In this document: positions 53,615 to 62,449 of the stretch, in pieces
Position numbering within the stretch: the stretch's first letter is position 1
Layout: every line of letters begins with the position of its first letter
NCBI GenBank assembly: GCA_902570155.1
Contig: CACFXU010000003.1
Coordinates: 62,001 to 126,000, forward strand
Source of the DNA: an uncultured Alphaproteobacteria bacterium
Lineage (GTDB): Bacteria > Pseudomonadota > Alphaproteobacteria > HIMB59 > GCA-002718135
Reading direction: 5' to 3'
Length of the DNA stretch: 64,000 bases
Position numbers and translations under genes: made by a program
Notes under the pieces: generated by a model
Databases searched by the model: none
What the model was told of the DNA's origin: nothing
The model's input: the letters and a program-made list of their open reading frames with translations, nothing else

Positions 53615-53653
53615 TATCCTCCCATTAAGAAAAATGGTGAGGATATTTTTTTT
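53615..53653 (+). terminator. intrinsic terminator or attenuator directly before the 53665 gene
   Basis: TATCCTC (53615-53621) pairs with GAGGATA (53639-53645) and, inside, CCAT (53622-53625) with ATGG (53634-53637) with one bulged T; eight T follow (53646-53653). The downstream gene's Shine-Dalgarno AGGAG (53654-53658) starts immediately after the T-run. A TATAAT at 53542-53547 could start a transcript of about 100 nt ending here. The leader also holds a 12-codon ORF (53557-53595). It looks like an attenuator, or a small RNA with read-through. Confidence 0.65.
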
Positions 53654-53664
53654 AGGAGATAATT

Positions 53665-53922
53665 ATGAATTTATGTGTTGTATCAAAAGGATCTTTTACC
53701 AAAGAAGATTACATGGAATTATACAATTTTTTTAAAGATGATATTGCCAAATATACAGATGCATTTGATATGGCTTTCGTTAAAAATGGCCATGTAATGA
53801 TTATGTGTAATGTTACTGATGAAGAAAAATTTTATGCTTTATTTGATGATCCAAAATCTAAAGAATTTGATTCAAAATTTAATAGTACAGATACAGTCTA
53901 TTCTTTACAAAAAGTAGAATAG
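53665..53922 (+). CDS. 85-residue small alpha/beta protein
   Basis: The protein (N-L-C-V-V-S-K-G-S-F-T-K-E-D-Y-M-E-L-Y... then F-V-K-N-G-H-V-M-I-M-C-N-V-T-D-E-E-K-F) has the strand-helix-strand order of ABM-type dimeric barrels, but I cannot assign a family. TAGGAG precedes the ATG. It is separated from its apparent promoter by the intrinsic terminator at 53615-53653. It ends against ureG, which is on the other strand. Confidence 0.6.
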   Translation: MNLCVVSKGSFTKEDYMELYNFFKDDIAKYTDAFDMAFVKNGHVMIMCNVTDEEKFYALFDDPKSKEFDSKFNSTDTVYSLQKVE

Positions 53923-54534
53923 TTATAATCCACCTTGAGAAATTAAGAAGTCAGAAATTTTTTCTATTCCGTTATTATTTTTCATTTCACCAAAAATGTA
54001 CGGTAAACCATTTCTGGCTTCATTCACATCCTCTTTCATTTGCTCTAAATCAACATTAACATATGGAGCAAGATCAACTTTATTAATTACGAGTAAATCA
54101 GACTTTCTAATTGCTGGTGCTTTTTTTCTCGGTATGTCGGCACCTTGGGCTACATCTATCATATAAATTGTTAAATCAACTAACTCTGGACTAAAAGTTG
54201 CTGCTAAATTATCACCACCTGATTCAATAAGGATTAAATCTAAATCTGGAAATTTTTTTTTCATTTCATCAACTGCAAGTAAATTGATACTACAATCTTC
54301 TCTTATAGCAGTATGTGGACATCCCCCAGTTTCAACACCTTTAATTCTCTCTATTGGTAGAACTTGTGCTTTCATTAGATATTCGGCATCTTCAGTTGTA
54401 TAAATATCATTTGAAATAACTGCCATAGAGACTTTTTTAGATAAATAACGACATAACGCTTCTGTTAAACTTGTTTTACCAGTCCCTATTCCGCCTCCAA
54501 TACCAACTTTTAAAGGTCCATTTATATTATTCAC
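53923..54534 (-). CDS. ureG: urease accessory GTPase UreG
   Basis: The 203-residue GTPase has the P-loop [29 protein letters not shown] (the C-P-H metal site), [15 protein letters not shown] and NKVDLAPYV. UreG powers nickel delivery into urease with UreE, UreF and UreD. The P-loop reads G-G-G-I-G-T-G-K-T where most UreG have G-P-V-G-S-G-K-T. The start is a GTG at 54534 overlapping the ureF stop by 4 nt. It is the last gene of ureDABCEFG. Confidence 0.93.
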   Translation of the reverse strand: MNNINGPLKVGIGGGIGTGKTSLTEALCRYLSKKVSMAVISNDIYTTEDAEYLMKAQVLPIERIKGVETGGCPHTAIREDCSINLLAVDEMKKKFPDLDLILIESGGDNLAATFSPELVDLTIYMIDVAQGADIPRKKAPAIRKSDLLVINKVDLAPYVNVDLEQMKEDVNEARNGLPYIFGEMKNNNGIEKISDFLISQGGL

Positions 54535-55166
54535 GTTAAATAAATCCTTGAGTCTAAATATTCATGCTTAATGGCAAAAATATCACCAATAAAAAAACTT
54601 GAACCTATATCTTTAAGAGTCAGCTTATCTGAATGACTTAAAAATTCTTGAATTTGATTAATAAAAAAAACATTAAGACTCTGTCCATCTTTTTGAGACA
54701 TTGGGATATGTTTTACGCATACATTTATTAAATTAGAAATAAATGATTGTAGATAAAACTTAATTAAATCATCAAACTTAATATTAAAATGTAATCCAGC
54801 TTTTGCTAAACAATATATAAATGATGTGTTTTCAGGTAAAGATAATTCCCAGCTATCTTTCATGATTTTACGAAAAGAATTTCCCATATCTATCATTTCT
54901 ATTTGCCTTTCTTTTGAAGAAGCACTTGCTAAGATTAATTTATTAATTTCGTCACCTTTGTAAATAGACTTAATAAAAATATAGTCATTTCTTAATGTTC
55001 CATAAAATAAAAGGGCATCTAAAAATTCTTTAACATCATCTTTATTTTTAATTTTTTTATCATCTATCAATGCTTCTAAACCATGAGAGTATGCATAAGA
55101 ACCAATAGGAAAAGAGGATGAAAACCATACTTGTAATATTTGATGAGGATCTTTAAATGTTTTCAT
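54531..55166 (-). CDS. ureF: urease accessory protein UreF
   Basis: From the ATG at 55166 the product has 211 residues, a normal UreF length, with [20 protein letters not shown] near the N-terminus, the UreF signature. It bridges UreD-urease and UreG during nickel insertion. The longer frame to 55232 would overlap the end of ureE by 65 nt and has no match to UreF, so I set the start at 55166, one nt after the ureE stop. Confidence 0.92.
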   Translation of the reverse strand: MKTFKDPHQILQVWFSSSFPIGSYAYSHGLEALIDDKKIKNKDDVKEFLDALLFYGTLRNDYIFIKSIYKGDEINKLILASASSKERQIEMIDMGNSFRKIMKDSWELSLPENTSFIYCLAKAGLHFNIKFDDLIKFYLQSFISNLINVCVKHIPMSQKDGQSLNVFFINQIQEFLSHSDKLTLKDIGSSFFIGDIFAIKHEYLDSRIYLT

Positions 55167-55167
55167 T

Positions 55168-55614
55168 TTAATGTTTATGGCTATGTGTTCTACCCATACC
55201 ATAAGCACCACCCTCTGGTTTAAATTTTTCAAAAACTTTTTTTACATTTCCATGTAATTTTAAAACCATATCAAGAATTACAGCATCATCTTGAATAAGA
55301 ATTCTGTTTTCTTCAATTTGACATGGCAGATGTCTGTTTCCTATGTGCCATATGATTTGCTTTAAATTATCACCTGTTATTTCAATTAAATTTTCTTCTT
55401 TAGATAGAACTTTAATTAAATTACCATTGTCTAATTCAAAAAAATGATTTTCATCAACACTGACGGTTTCTTCAAGATTAACTAAAAATTCAGTTCCATT
55501 ATTTGCTCTAAGTTTTTTTCTGCGTATAAATCTTTCTTCATAAGATAATGAGATTTCATCTAATAATTCTTTGTTTTCATGATTGTGATGAATTATTTTG
55601 AAAGAAGTATTCAT
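55168..55614 (-). CDS. ureE: urease accessory nickel chaperone UreE
   Basis: The 148-residue protein (ATG at 55614) has the UreE pattern: ERFIRRKKLRANNGTEFLVNL and IIWHIGNRHLPCQIEENRILIQDD with the metal-binding histidine. The C-terminus carries only a short H-S-H-K-H tail rather than the long polyhistidine of Klebsiella. UreE collects Ni(II) for urease. The longer start at 55665 lies inside ureC. The ureC stop is 1 nt upstream. Confidence 0.9.
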   Translation of the reverse strand: MNTSFKIIHHNHENKELLDEISLSYEERFIRRKKLRANNGTEFLVNLEETVSVDENHFFELDNGNLIKVLSKEENLIEITGDNLKQIIWHIGNRHLPCQIEENRILIQDDAVILDMVLKLHGNVKKVFEKFKPEGGAYGMGRTHSHKH

Positions 55615-55615
55615 T

Positions 55616-57322
55616 TTAGTACATAAAATAACGTTGAGCCAAAGGTAGTGTTTTAGCTGGCTCACAAGTAATTAACTCACCATCTGCTAAAACTTCATAG
55701 GTTTCTGGGTTAACTTCTATTTTTGGACAATAATCATTAAATATCATATCTTTTTTAGAAATTTTTCTGATATTTTTAACGGGTAATAAAGATTTATGTA
55801 CTCCAGAGTTTTTAAATGAATCTTTATCTAATGAAACTTTACTTACAAAAGTGACAGTAGATTTTTCTAATGATTTACCAAAAGAAGAAAACATTGGTCT
55901 TGAGTACACTGGTTGTGGTGTTGGAATTGATGCATTAGGATCACCCATTTGTGCGCAAGCAATACTTCCACCTTGTAATACCATTTCAGGTTTAACACCA
56001 AAAAAGGCAGTGTCCCAAATAACAATATCAGCACGTTTATTTTTTTCAATACTTCCAATATGTTCGGAAATACCATGGGCAATTGCAGGATTAATTGTAT
56101 ATTTTGCAATGTACCTTTTAACTCTTACATTGTCGTTATCACCCTGCTCTTCTTTTAATTGTCCACGTTGAACTTTCATTTTATGTGCTGTTTGCCATGT
56201 TCTAATAATCACTTCACCAACACGACCCATTGCTTGACTATCCGAGGCAATAATTGAAAAAGCACCCATATCATGGAGTATATCTTCTGCGGCAATTGTT
56301 TCTTTTCGAATACGACTTTCAGCAAATGCCACATCTTCTGGTATTGATTTATCCAAGTGATGACAAACCATTAACATATCTAAATGTTCTTCAACTGTAT
56401 TAATTGTATATGGTCTAGTTGGATTAGTTGAAGAAGGAATAACATATTCTTCACCACAAACTTTTATAATATCAGGTGCATGACCTCCTCCTGCTCCCTC
56501 AGTATGAAATGCGTGAATGGTTCTTCCATTAATAGCTTTAATTGTACTCTCAACAAATCCACTTTCATTTAATGTATCTGTGTGGATCATTACTTGAATG
56601 TCATGATTATCAGCTACATTTAAACAATTATCTATTGCTGCTGGAGTTGTGCCCCAATCTTCATGTAATTTTAATGAACTAGCACCAGCAATCACTTGTT
56701 CTTCAAGTGCTTTAGGTAATGAACTGTTTCCTTTTCCTGCAAAAGCTAAGTTCATAGAAAAAGCATCTGCTGATTGTATCATTTTCTCTATATGCCATGG
56801 TCCAGGTGTAACTGTAGTAGCTAAAGTACCATGTGCAGGACCAGTTCCTCCTCCCAACATAGTAGTAATACCTGAGTGAAGTGCATCATCTATTTGCTGA
56901 GGACAAATAAAATGTATATGACTGTCAAATCCACCAGCTGTTATAATTTTGCCTTCTCCAGCAATTATTTCTGTTCCAGGCCCAATAATAATATTTACGT
57001 TTGGTTGTGTGTCTGGGTTGCCAGCCTTACCAATTTCATTAATTAAACCATCCTTAAGCCCAATATCAGCTTTATAAATTCCATATACATCAACAATTAA
57101 AGCGTTTGTTATAACGGTATCAACAGCACCGTCTTTCCGAGATACTTGAGATTGTCCCATTCCATCTCGAATGACCTTTCCTCCACCAAATTTTACTTCT
57201 TCTCCATATGTTGTTAAATCTTTTTCCACTTCAATAAAAAGTTCAGTGTCAGCAAGTCTAACTTTATCACCAGTTGTTGGCCCATACATATCGGCATAAG
57301 CTTCTCTTTTTATTTTCTTCAT
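55616..57322 (-). CDS. ureC: urease alpha subunit (catalytic)
   Basis: The 568-residue subunit is complete (Klebsiella UreC 567) and keeps the nickel site: HIHFICPQ, the carbamylated lysine in [35 protein letters not shown] and the flap histidine region MVCHHLD. It hydrolyses urea to ammonia and carbamate in the cytoplasm. It overlaps ureB by one base (TAATG), so the structural subunits are tightly coupled. No sign of degradation is visible. Confidence 0.97.
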   Translation of the reverse strand: MKKIKREAYADMYGPTTGDKVRLADTELFIEVEKDLTTYGEEVKFGGGKVIRDGMGQSQVSRKDGAVDTVITNALIVDVYGIYKADIGLKDGLINEIGKAGNPDTQPNVNIIIGPGTEIIAGEGKIITAGGFDSHIHFICPQQIDDALHSGITTMLGGGTGPAHGTLATTVTPGPWHIEKMIQSADAFSMNLAFAGKGNSSLPKALEEQVIAGASSLKLHEDWGTTPAAIDNCLNVADNHDIQVMIHTDTLNESGFVESTIKAINGRTIHAFHTEGAGGGHAPDIIKVCGEEYVIPSSTNPTRPYTINTVEEHLDMLMVCHHLDKSIPEDVAFAESRIRKETIAAEDILHDMGAFSIIASDSQAMGRVGEVIIRTWQTAHKMKVQRGQLKEEQGDNDNVRVKRYIAKYTINPAIAHGISEHIGSIEKNKRADIVIWDTAFFGVKPEMVLQGGSIACAQMGDPNASIPTPQPVYSRPMFSSFGKSLEKSTVTFVSKVSLDKDSFKNSGVHKSLLPVKNIRKISKKDMIFNDYCPKIEVNPETYEVLADGELITCEPAKTLPLAQRYFMY

Positions 57323-57630
57323 TACAATTTACCCATTACTTTCTTATTAAAACCAAATATCTTCCTATTTCCCGTTATTGGAATTAATTCTACATCTTTT
57401 GATTGACCAGGTTCAAACCGAACTGCTGTACCTGAAGGTATATCTAAACGCATACCATTTGATTTTTCTCTATCAAATTTTAAATATTCATTTGTTTCAG
57501 CAAAATGATAATGACTACCTACTTGTATTGGTCGATCTCCACTATTTGAAACTTTTAAAATGATTGATTGACTTTTATCATTCAAATTAATGTCACTATT
57601 TTGTTTTGTTATTATTTCACCAGGTTTCAT
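57322..57630 (-). CDS. ureB: urease beta subunit
   Basis: The 102-residue protein matches UreB (K. aerogenes 106): [30 protein letters not shown] and the [14 protein letters not shown] tail. It is part of the (alpha-beta-gamma)3 enzyme. Overlaps of 1 nt with ureA and ureC (TAATG) indicate coupled translation. Confidence 0.96.
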   Translation of the reverse strand: MKPGEIITKQNSDINLNDKSQSIILKVSNSGDRPIQVGSHYHFAETNEYLKFDREKSNGMRLDIPSGTAVRFEPGQSKDVELIPITGNRKIFGFNKKVMGKL

Positions 57631-57932
57631 TATCTAATTGGTTTATGTACTGTTACTAATTTTGTTCCATCTGGAAATGTTGCTTCAACCTGTACTTCAG
57701 GTATCATGTCTGGAATACCATCCATACAATCTTCTTTTTTTACTACGTGTGCACCTGTTTCCATTAATTCTGATACCATTTTTCCATCTCTTGCACCTTC
57801 TATGACAAAATCTGTTATCAACGCTATCGCTTCTGGATAATTAAGTTTAACACCTCTTTCTAATCGTTTTCTGGCAACATTAGCTGCTATACTGACCATC
57901 AACTTATCTTTTTCTCTTGGTGTTAATTTCAT
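57630..57932 (-). CDS. ureA: urease gamma subunit
   Basis: At exactly 100 residues it equals the usual UreA length and shows [30 protein letters not shown] and [21 protein letters not shown]. It is the first structural subunit and starts 1 nt before ureD's stop region. It is a separate protein here, not fused to beta as in Helicobacter. Confidence 0.96.
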   Translation of the reverse strand: MKLTPREKDKLMVSIAANVARKRLERGVKLNYPEAIALITDFVIEGARDGKMVSELMETGAHVVKKEDCMDGIPDMIPEVQVEATFPDGTKLVTVHKPIR

Positions 57933-58727
57933 TTATAGATCCCAACTTTTTGGTAGTTTATCATTTATTACATTTTTCATAATAAAATTTAGTGTTTTTT
58001 TTAAATCATAATTATCATCGGCTAAGCACCTAATTACAATCTTATCATCAAATTTTGTCATTTCACAATAATGATTTTCTGAGTTTTTTATAACTTTACT
58101 TAAGGCAGATTCAAGTTGATGAATAATATCACCAAAAATTAAAATTGTTGATAAAGATGATTGATTATCAAATGTATAATTATTTTTAAAATTATCAATC
58201 GTTGATCCTTTTATATTAATTGCTTCAAAATGCTTTATTGAAGAATTTGTAAAAATTTTCCATTGATCAGAAAAAGAAATATTTTTTATTTTTTCAGACA
58301 TTGCTTTTCTTCCAAAAATTGTAGTTTCACAAAAAATCAAATTAGAATTATTTGATAGATTAATATTTATACTTCTTCTTAATTTTGAATTATCAAATAA
58401 GATTAACTCTTTGGGCAACCAATACAAAGTTGAATTATTTAAATTGATATTTATGTCTACTTTAGCAGGATCACCTATTCCTGAATAAATCTTTTCAGCA
58501 GCTTGTGTACAAATACTTAATTCAGAATTATGAATTGTAACATTAATTTCAATATTATCGTTACAAGTAATTCCTCCTGCAGTGTTAATTAAAACTAATT
58601 CTTTACTTTTATTATAATTATTTGGATTTAAAATTTTACAACAACCACTTTGAAAAAATTTTTTAAAATTATTATCAAATAATTCAATATTAATTTTACC
58701 ATTTGACCTTTGTAGTAATTTGTCCAT
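57933..58727 (-). CDS. ureD: urease accessory protein UreD
   Basis: The 264-residue protein fits UreD (UreH): the central AEKIYSGIGDPAKVDININL, LYWLPKELILFDNSKLRRSI and FCETTIFGRKAM pattern is typical. UreD binds urease apoprotein and recruits UreF and UreG. First gene of the urease operon. Its start lies 52 nt from the tRNA-Arg gene on the same strand. No urea or nickel transporter is in the window. Confidence 0.88.
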   Translation of the reverse strand: MDKLLQRSNGKINIELFDNNFKKFFQSGCCKILNPNNYNKSKELVLINTAGGITCNDNIEINVTIHNSELSICTQAAEKIYSGIGDPAKVDININLNNSTLYWLPKELILFDNSKLRRSININLSNNSNLIFCETTIFGRKAMSEKIKNISFSDQWKIFTNSSIKHFEAINIKGSTIDNFKNNYTFDNQSSLSTILIFGDIIHQLESALSKVIKNSENHYCEMTKFDDKIVIRCLADDNYDLKKTLNFIMKNVINDKLPKSWDL

Positions 58728-58779
58728 AATTATTCAATTAAGTATAATCGAAACAAAATATATGAAAATAAATATTTGG

Positions 58780-58853
58780 CGTGCCCGGCATGATTCGAAC
58801 ATGCGGCCCCCAGATTAGGAATCTGGTGCTCTATCCTACTGAGCTACGGGCAC
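58780..58853 (-). tRNA. tRNA-Arg (anticodon CCT)
   Basis: The minus strand folds into a complete cloverleaf: acceptor GTGCCCG pairs with CGGGCAC, the D arm is G-C-T-C-A-G-T-A-G-G-A-T-A-G-A-G-C, the anticodon stem CCAGA/TCTGG frames the loop TTCCTAA with anticodon CCT, and the T arm has GTTCGAATC. CCT reads AGG arginine codons. The CCA end is not encoded. Identified by eye from the fold; all four arms are intact. Confidence 0.95.
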
Positions 58854-58860
58854 TCCTAAT

Positions 58861-59145
58861 TTAATTTTTATGATTTAATGTTACTTCACCAGTTTTTGTA
58901 TCAACAACATCAAAAGTTTTTTCATTATTACTCATTCTTTTGGATCTAGCAGCTGATGCACGTTCCATTGCTTCATTATCAGCATATAAAGAAATAGCCA
59001 TAACAGTTGTATCACTTGCTCGTATTTGTAATAATTGTTCAGCCTCTGGAAATTCAGATGGTGCTTTTTCTGAATAATCTTTAATAGATTCATCAGCATC
59101 TTCTTTAGATTTAAAATTAATTGTTGTTATTCTTGCTACAGACAT
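58861..59145 (-). CDS. 94-residue ABM-like small protein
   Basis: The protein starts V-A-R-I-T-T-I-N-F-K-S-K-E-D-A-D-E-S-I-K and has V-M-A-I-S-L-Y-A-D-N-E-A-M-E-R-A, the strand-helix pattern of small alpha/beta barrel proteins related to ABM. An ideal TAGGAGG lies 6 nt before the ATG. It lies 7 nt from the tRNA-Arg gene on the same strand. Function unknown. Confidence 0.62.
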   Translation of the reverse strand: MSVARITTINFKSKEDADESIKDYSEKAPSEFPEAEQLLQIRASDTTVMAISLYADNEAMERASAARSKRMSNNEKTFDVVDTKTGEVTLNHKN

Positions 59146-59171
59146 TTTACCTCCTAGTTTATTTAATAATA

Positions 59172-59344
59172 TTAATGATGAAGTTTCATATGATCCATAT
59201 AATCCTTATGTTCTTCTATTAATAATTCGAAACTATTTTTAATTCATCAATATTATCCCATGATTTAACATCAAGCTTACCATTCTTAATATATTTTAAA
59301 ATTCTTTTTATATCTTCAATATTTTTAAAATCTTTATCCGTCAT
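59172..59344 (-). pseudogene. small gene interrupted by a one-base frameshift in an A-run
   Basis: An ATG at 59344 with a good GAGGG 4-nt upstream opens 41 codons (M-T-D-K-D-F-K-N-I-E-D-I-K-R-I-L...), stopping at 59219. In the +1-related frame the sequence continues with F-E-L-L-I-E-E-H-K-D-Y-M-D-H-M-K-L-H-H to TAA 59172-59174. One extra A in the AAAAA run at about 59236 would make a single 57-residue protein. It could be a real lesion, a sequencing error or a slippery site. No family is known to me. Confidence 0.5.
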
Positions 59345-59367
59345 ATTCCCTCATTATATATATTAAA

Positions 59368-60198
59368 TTATTTTACAGCACCTTCTGTCAAACCAGAAAC
59401 AAAATACTTACCAATAAATACAAATAAAAATATTACTGGTAAACTTGCTAGAACAGCTCCTGATAATAAAAAACCCCAATCAATTTGATATTGACCAACA
59501 ATTCCAGCCAACCCAACCGGTAAGGTTTTTAAATCATCACCGCTTATTAATATTGATGCAAAAAGATATTCTGTCCAAGATATTATAAAACAAAAAATTG
59601 CTACACTTGCTATACCTGGAGCAGCTAATGGAACAATAATTCTTGAGATTACAACATATCTTGATGCTCCATCAATATATGCTGCCTCTTCTATTTCATT
59701 AGGAATTAACTTAAAAAAAGCTTTTAACATCCAAACAGCAAATGGAGTAGCAAATAAAACATTAACAATAATCAATGCAAAGTAGCTGTTAAGTAAATTT
59801 ACTTTTGCAAATAATAAATAAATAGGAACTAATAAAATGACTCCTGGGAAAGCATAGGTTACTAAAAGCGAATATTCTACAAATTTATTTCCATAAAATT
59901 TAAGTTTATGTAAACCATAAGCTGCTGATACAGATAGAATAATGGAAATAACCATGGAGGAAAATGAAACTATCAAACTATTTTTTAAATATATAAAAAA
60001 ATCTGAGTTAAATAATATTTTATTATAATGTTCTAAAGTAAAAGATCTCGGAATAATAGTTGTAGATGTAGCAATAATTTCTTCAGGGCTTTTAAAAGAT
60101 GATGTAATTATCCAAAAAAAAGGAAAGAAAAAAATAAGTATTATTAATAATAAAGATAAGCTTAAAAATATAAGTTTGATATTATTTTCTTTAATCAT
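59368..60198 (-). CDS. sugar ABC transporter permease (MalG type)
   Basis: The 276-residue protein has six predicted helices and the EAA loop EAAYIDGASRYVVISRIIVPLAAPG, which docks to the ATPase. It pairs with the overlapping permease (60191-61063). Proteins of this type import carbohydrates with a family-1 binding protein. No ATPase gene lies in the window, so it is either further left of the operon's end, elsewhere, or shared. Confidence 0.88.
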   Translation of the reverse strand: MIKENNIKLIFLSLSLLLIILIFFFPFFWIITSSFKSPEEIIATSTTIIPRSFTLEHYNKILFNSDFFIYLKNSLIVSFSSMVISIILSVSAAYGLHKLKFYGNKFVEYSLLVTYAFPGVILLVPIYLLFAKVNLLNSYFALIIVNVLFATPFAVWMLKAFFKLIPNEIEEAAYIDGASRYVVISRIIVPLAAPGIASVAIFCFIISWTEYLFASILISGDDLKTLPVGLAGIVGQYQIDWGFLLSGAVLASLPVIFLFVFIGKYFVSGLTEGAVK

Positions 60199-61063
60199 CT
60201 TCTTTTGGCGCCATGGATTTGATAAATATTATTGAGAATAGTAATAACAAAAAGCTAGTAACTATTGATAAGGTTGCAGCTTGACTAATTCTAAATTTAG
60301 TAAACGCAGTTTCATAAATTAATAATGGTAATGTAGTTGTAGCACTTGATGGTCCGCCCTTTGTGATTAACCATATAATGTCAAATATATTAAATGATAA
60401 TAATGTTCCAACTAGACCTAAAACAAAAAGAACACTTTTAAGGTTTGGAAATGTAATGAAAAGAAATTGTTGAACAAAATTCGCTCCATCAACTTTAGAT
60501 GCATCATACATTTCCCTATTTATGGAATTAAGCCCAGAAAGAATAATTAATGCTAAAAAAGGACTCCAACGCCATGAGTTTATTAGAACTAAACTTATAA
60601 AAGCTTTATTAGGAGAGCTAAAGAAACCCGTTGCTTCATCTAATAATCCAATATCAATTAAAACTGAATTTATTACACCACTACTACTACTTAACATTAA
60701 TTTCCAAATAACAACAACAACTACTGTTGGAATAATAAATGACAAAATAATCCAATTAGCCATAATTTTTTTACCAGGGAATTTATAGTTGATAGTTAAG
60801 GCAATAGTGAATGCAAAAAATGTCTGACAGATTGCATTACCAATTATCCAATAGAAACTATTTAATGAAGCATTTAAAAATTTAGATTTACCAAATAGTT
60901 TTATGTAGTTATCAATACCTACAAATTTTCCTGATGTACCAATTATCTTGACATTAAACAAACTTAATTCAAATGCTATATAAATTGGAACTAAAATAAT
61001 AAGGGAAATCCAAATAACTAATGGAGATACAAACAACCAGCCTTCTATATTATTTTTTTTCAC
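60191..61063 (-). CDS. sugar ABC transporter permease (MalF type)
   Basis: The 290-residue protein has six helices and the EAA-like loop NREMYDASKVDGANFVQQFLFITFPN. The start is a GTG at 61063 and its stop overlaps the next permease by 8 nt. It is separated from the binding-protein gene by a 43-nt spacer holding a perfect hairpin (61072-61094), as commonly seen in malE-malF-type operons, where it keeps the binding protein in excess. Confidence 0.87.
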   Translation of the reverse strand: MKKNNIEGWLFVSPLVIWISLIILVPIYIAFELSLFNVKIIGTSGKFVGIDNYIKLFGKSKFLNASLNSFYWIIGNAICQTFFAFTIALTINYKFPGKKIMANWIILSFIIPTVVVVVIWKLMLSSSSGVINSVLIDIGLLDEATGFFSSPNKAFISLVLINSWRWSPFLALIILSGLNSINREMYDASKVDGANFVQQFLFITFPNLKSVLFVLGLVGTLLSFNIFDIIWLITKGGPSSATTTLPLLIYETAFTKFRISQAATLSIVTSFLLLLFSIIFIKSMAPKEDD

Positions 61064-61071
61064 AGAAATTA

Positions 61072-61094
61072 CAGCACCTCTATAAGAGGTGCTG
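61072..61094. other. perfect intercistronic hairpin
   Basis: CAGCACCTC (61072-61080) pairs with GAGGTGCTG (61086-61094) around TATAA. On the transcribed strand it lies between the binding-protein stop (61107) and the permease start (61063). It lacks a T-run on that strand, so a stabilising or partial-termination role that favours the binding protein is likely. Confidence 0.7.
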
Positions 61095-61106
61095 AAAATT
61101 TTTTAA

Positions 61107-62378
61107 TTACTCAATAGCTTCAGTCATTATTTCCATACCTTCACTAACTGCATCTTTTGCACTTTTGCCATCGATTAAAGTTAGTTGAAGAGTTTGAGCT
61201 AATAAATTCTGAGCAGATATAGATGATATGCTTGTAAAAGTATTACCATTTGTAAAACCAAATAGACTTCCTCTTGTTGAATTATCTAACATTGTTTCTA
61301 CTTGTGATTTATATTTTACAACAACCGGATCATCCCAATAAGTTGAATCTTTACTTCCAGCTTCAGTTATTGGTAAAAATAATCCTGGCTCCATGTTGAT
61401 GAATCTTCCATAATTTCCAGGCTCCATTAAGAAACTTAGAAACTTTTTAGAAGCTTCCATTTTTGCCTCATCTGCTGTCATTATCATTGCAGAATTTACA
61501 TATGAAACAGTTCCAGCTCTATGAGCTTTACCGTTTGCGTGAGGTATTTGAATTACACCTAAGTCACTAGCATCTCCACCAGCTTGTGAGTCATATGTAG
61601 AGATAACAGTAAACTGTAATATCATTGCACAGCCTTTACTTGCAAAACAAGCTTCAGCTTCGCCCCAAGTCCAGTTTGCTGCATCAGGAGCTGAATATTG
61701 ATATAATTCTTTATAAACATCGTATGCTGCTACAGTTTGAGGATTATCAAATCTTAGAGTACCATCAGAATTATAAATTTCTTCTGCACCTGAGTTAACC
61801 ATAAAACTATAGATTGTTTGATCAGTATAAAGCTGTTTATTGCCAGGAAGGCCTATTCCATAAACTCCATCTTTAGTCAGAGCTTTAGCAGCTTTCTTTA
61901 AATCAGACCAAGTTTTTGGTGGCTCAATTCCAGCCGCTTCAAAATCACTTTTTCTATACCATAGTGATAAACCCATGTTCCATAAAGGAACAGCCCAGGT
62001 ATGACCATTATAAGTATATTGATCGAGTGCTTTTTGGTAAAAACCATATTTTGAATCTAACTCTGCAACAAAATCCTCAACCGGTTGTGCTGCGCCCATA
62101 TCGGCGAGTATTGGAGTAAAATCTGGAATACCAACTAATATTTCTGGTGCAGTTCCAGCAGCAACTGATGCAGGAGCTTTAGCATAAATTTCACCCCAGT
62201 TTTGAACTTCTTGTGTTACATTAATATCTGGATTTGCAGAATTAAATTCATCTATTAATGTTTGAATTCTATCTACTCTATGCGGAACACCTTCCATATG
62301 CCAAAAAGTAACATTTGTTACAGCATAAGCATTCAAAGAAAATAGAATTGTAATAAGAAATAGTAATATTTTATTCAT
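61107..62378 (-). CDS. extracellular sugar-binding protein (family 1 SBP)
   Basis: The 423-residue protein has a cleavable signal sequence (K-I-L-L-F-L-I-T-I-L-F-S-L-N-A-Y-A) and then the family-1 solute-binding pattern: VTFWHMEGVPHRVDRIQTLIDEFN, AAGTAPEI, WAVPLWNMGLSLWYRKSDFEAAG and the K-E-L-Y-Q hinge region. It captures a sugar in the periplasm. GAGGAA lies before the ATG at 62378. First of the transporter genes after the kinase, which lies 71 nt upstream. The substrate is unknown; L-arabinosides or polyols are possible. Confidence 0.88.
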   Translation of the reverse strand: MNKILLFLITILFSLNAYAVTNVTFWHMEGVPHRVDRIQTLIDEFNSANPDINVTQEVQNWGEIYAKAPASVAAGTAPEILVGIPDFTPILADMGAAQPVEDFVAELDSKYGFYQKALDQYTYNGHTWAVPLWNMGLSLWYRKSDFEAAGIEPPKTWSDLKKAAKALTKDGVYGIGLPGNKQLYTDQTIYSFMVNSGAEEIYNSDGTLRFDNPQTVAAYDVYKELYQYSAPDAANWTWGEAEACFASKGCAMILQFTVISTYDSQAGGDASDLGVIQIPHANGKAHRAGTVSYVNSAMIMTADEAKMEASKKFLSFLMEPGNYGRFINMEPGLFLPITEAGSKDSTYWDDPVVVKYKSQVETMLDNSTRGSLFGFTNGNTFTSISSISAQNLLAQTLQLTLIDGKSAKDAVSEGMEIMTEAIE

Positions 62379-62449
62379 TTTTCCTCACTTAATTTATGAT
62401 TAATATTTTAATATCAATATACTAATATTATCAACTAAATTTAAGACTT

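Noticed and set aside
55167-55232. Longer start for ureF
   Set aside because: It overlaps the ureE end and lacks UreF similarity; the ATG at 55166 follows the ureE stop and fits the family.
55851-56171. Open frames antisense to ureC (also 56649-56879 and 55867-56109)
   Set aside because: They lie fully inside the clearly coding ureC gene and show no family pattern.
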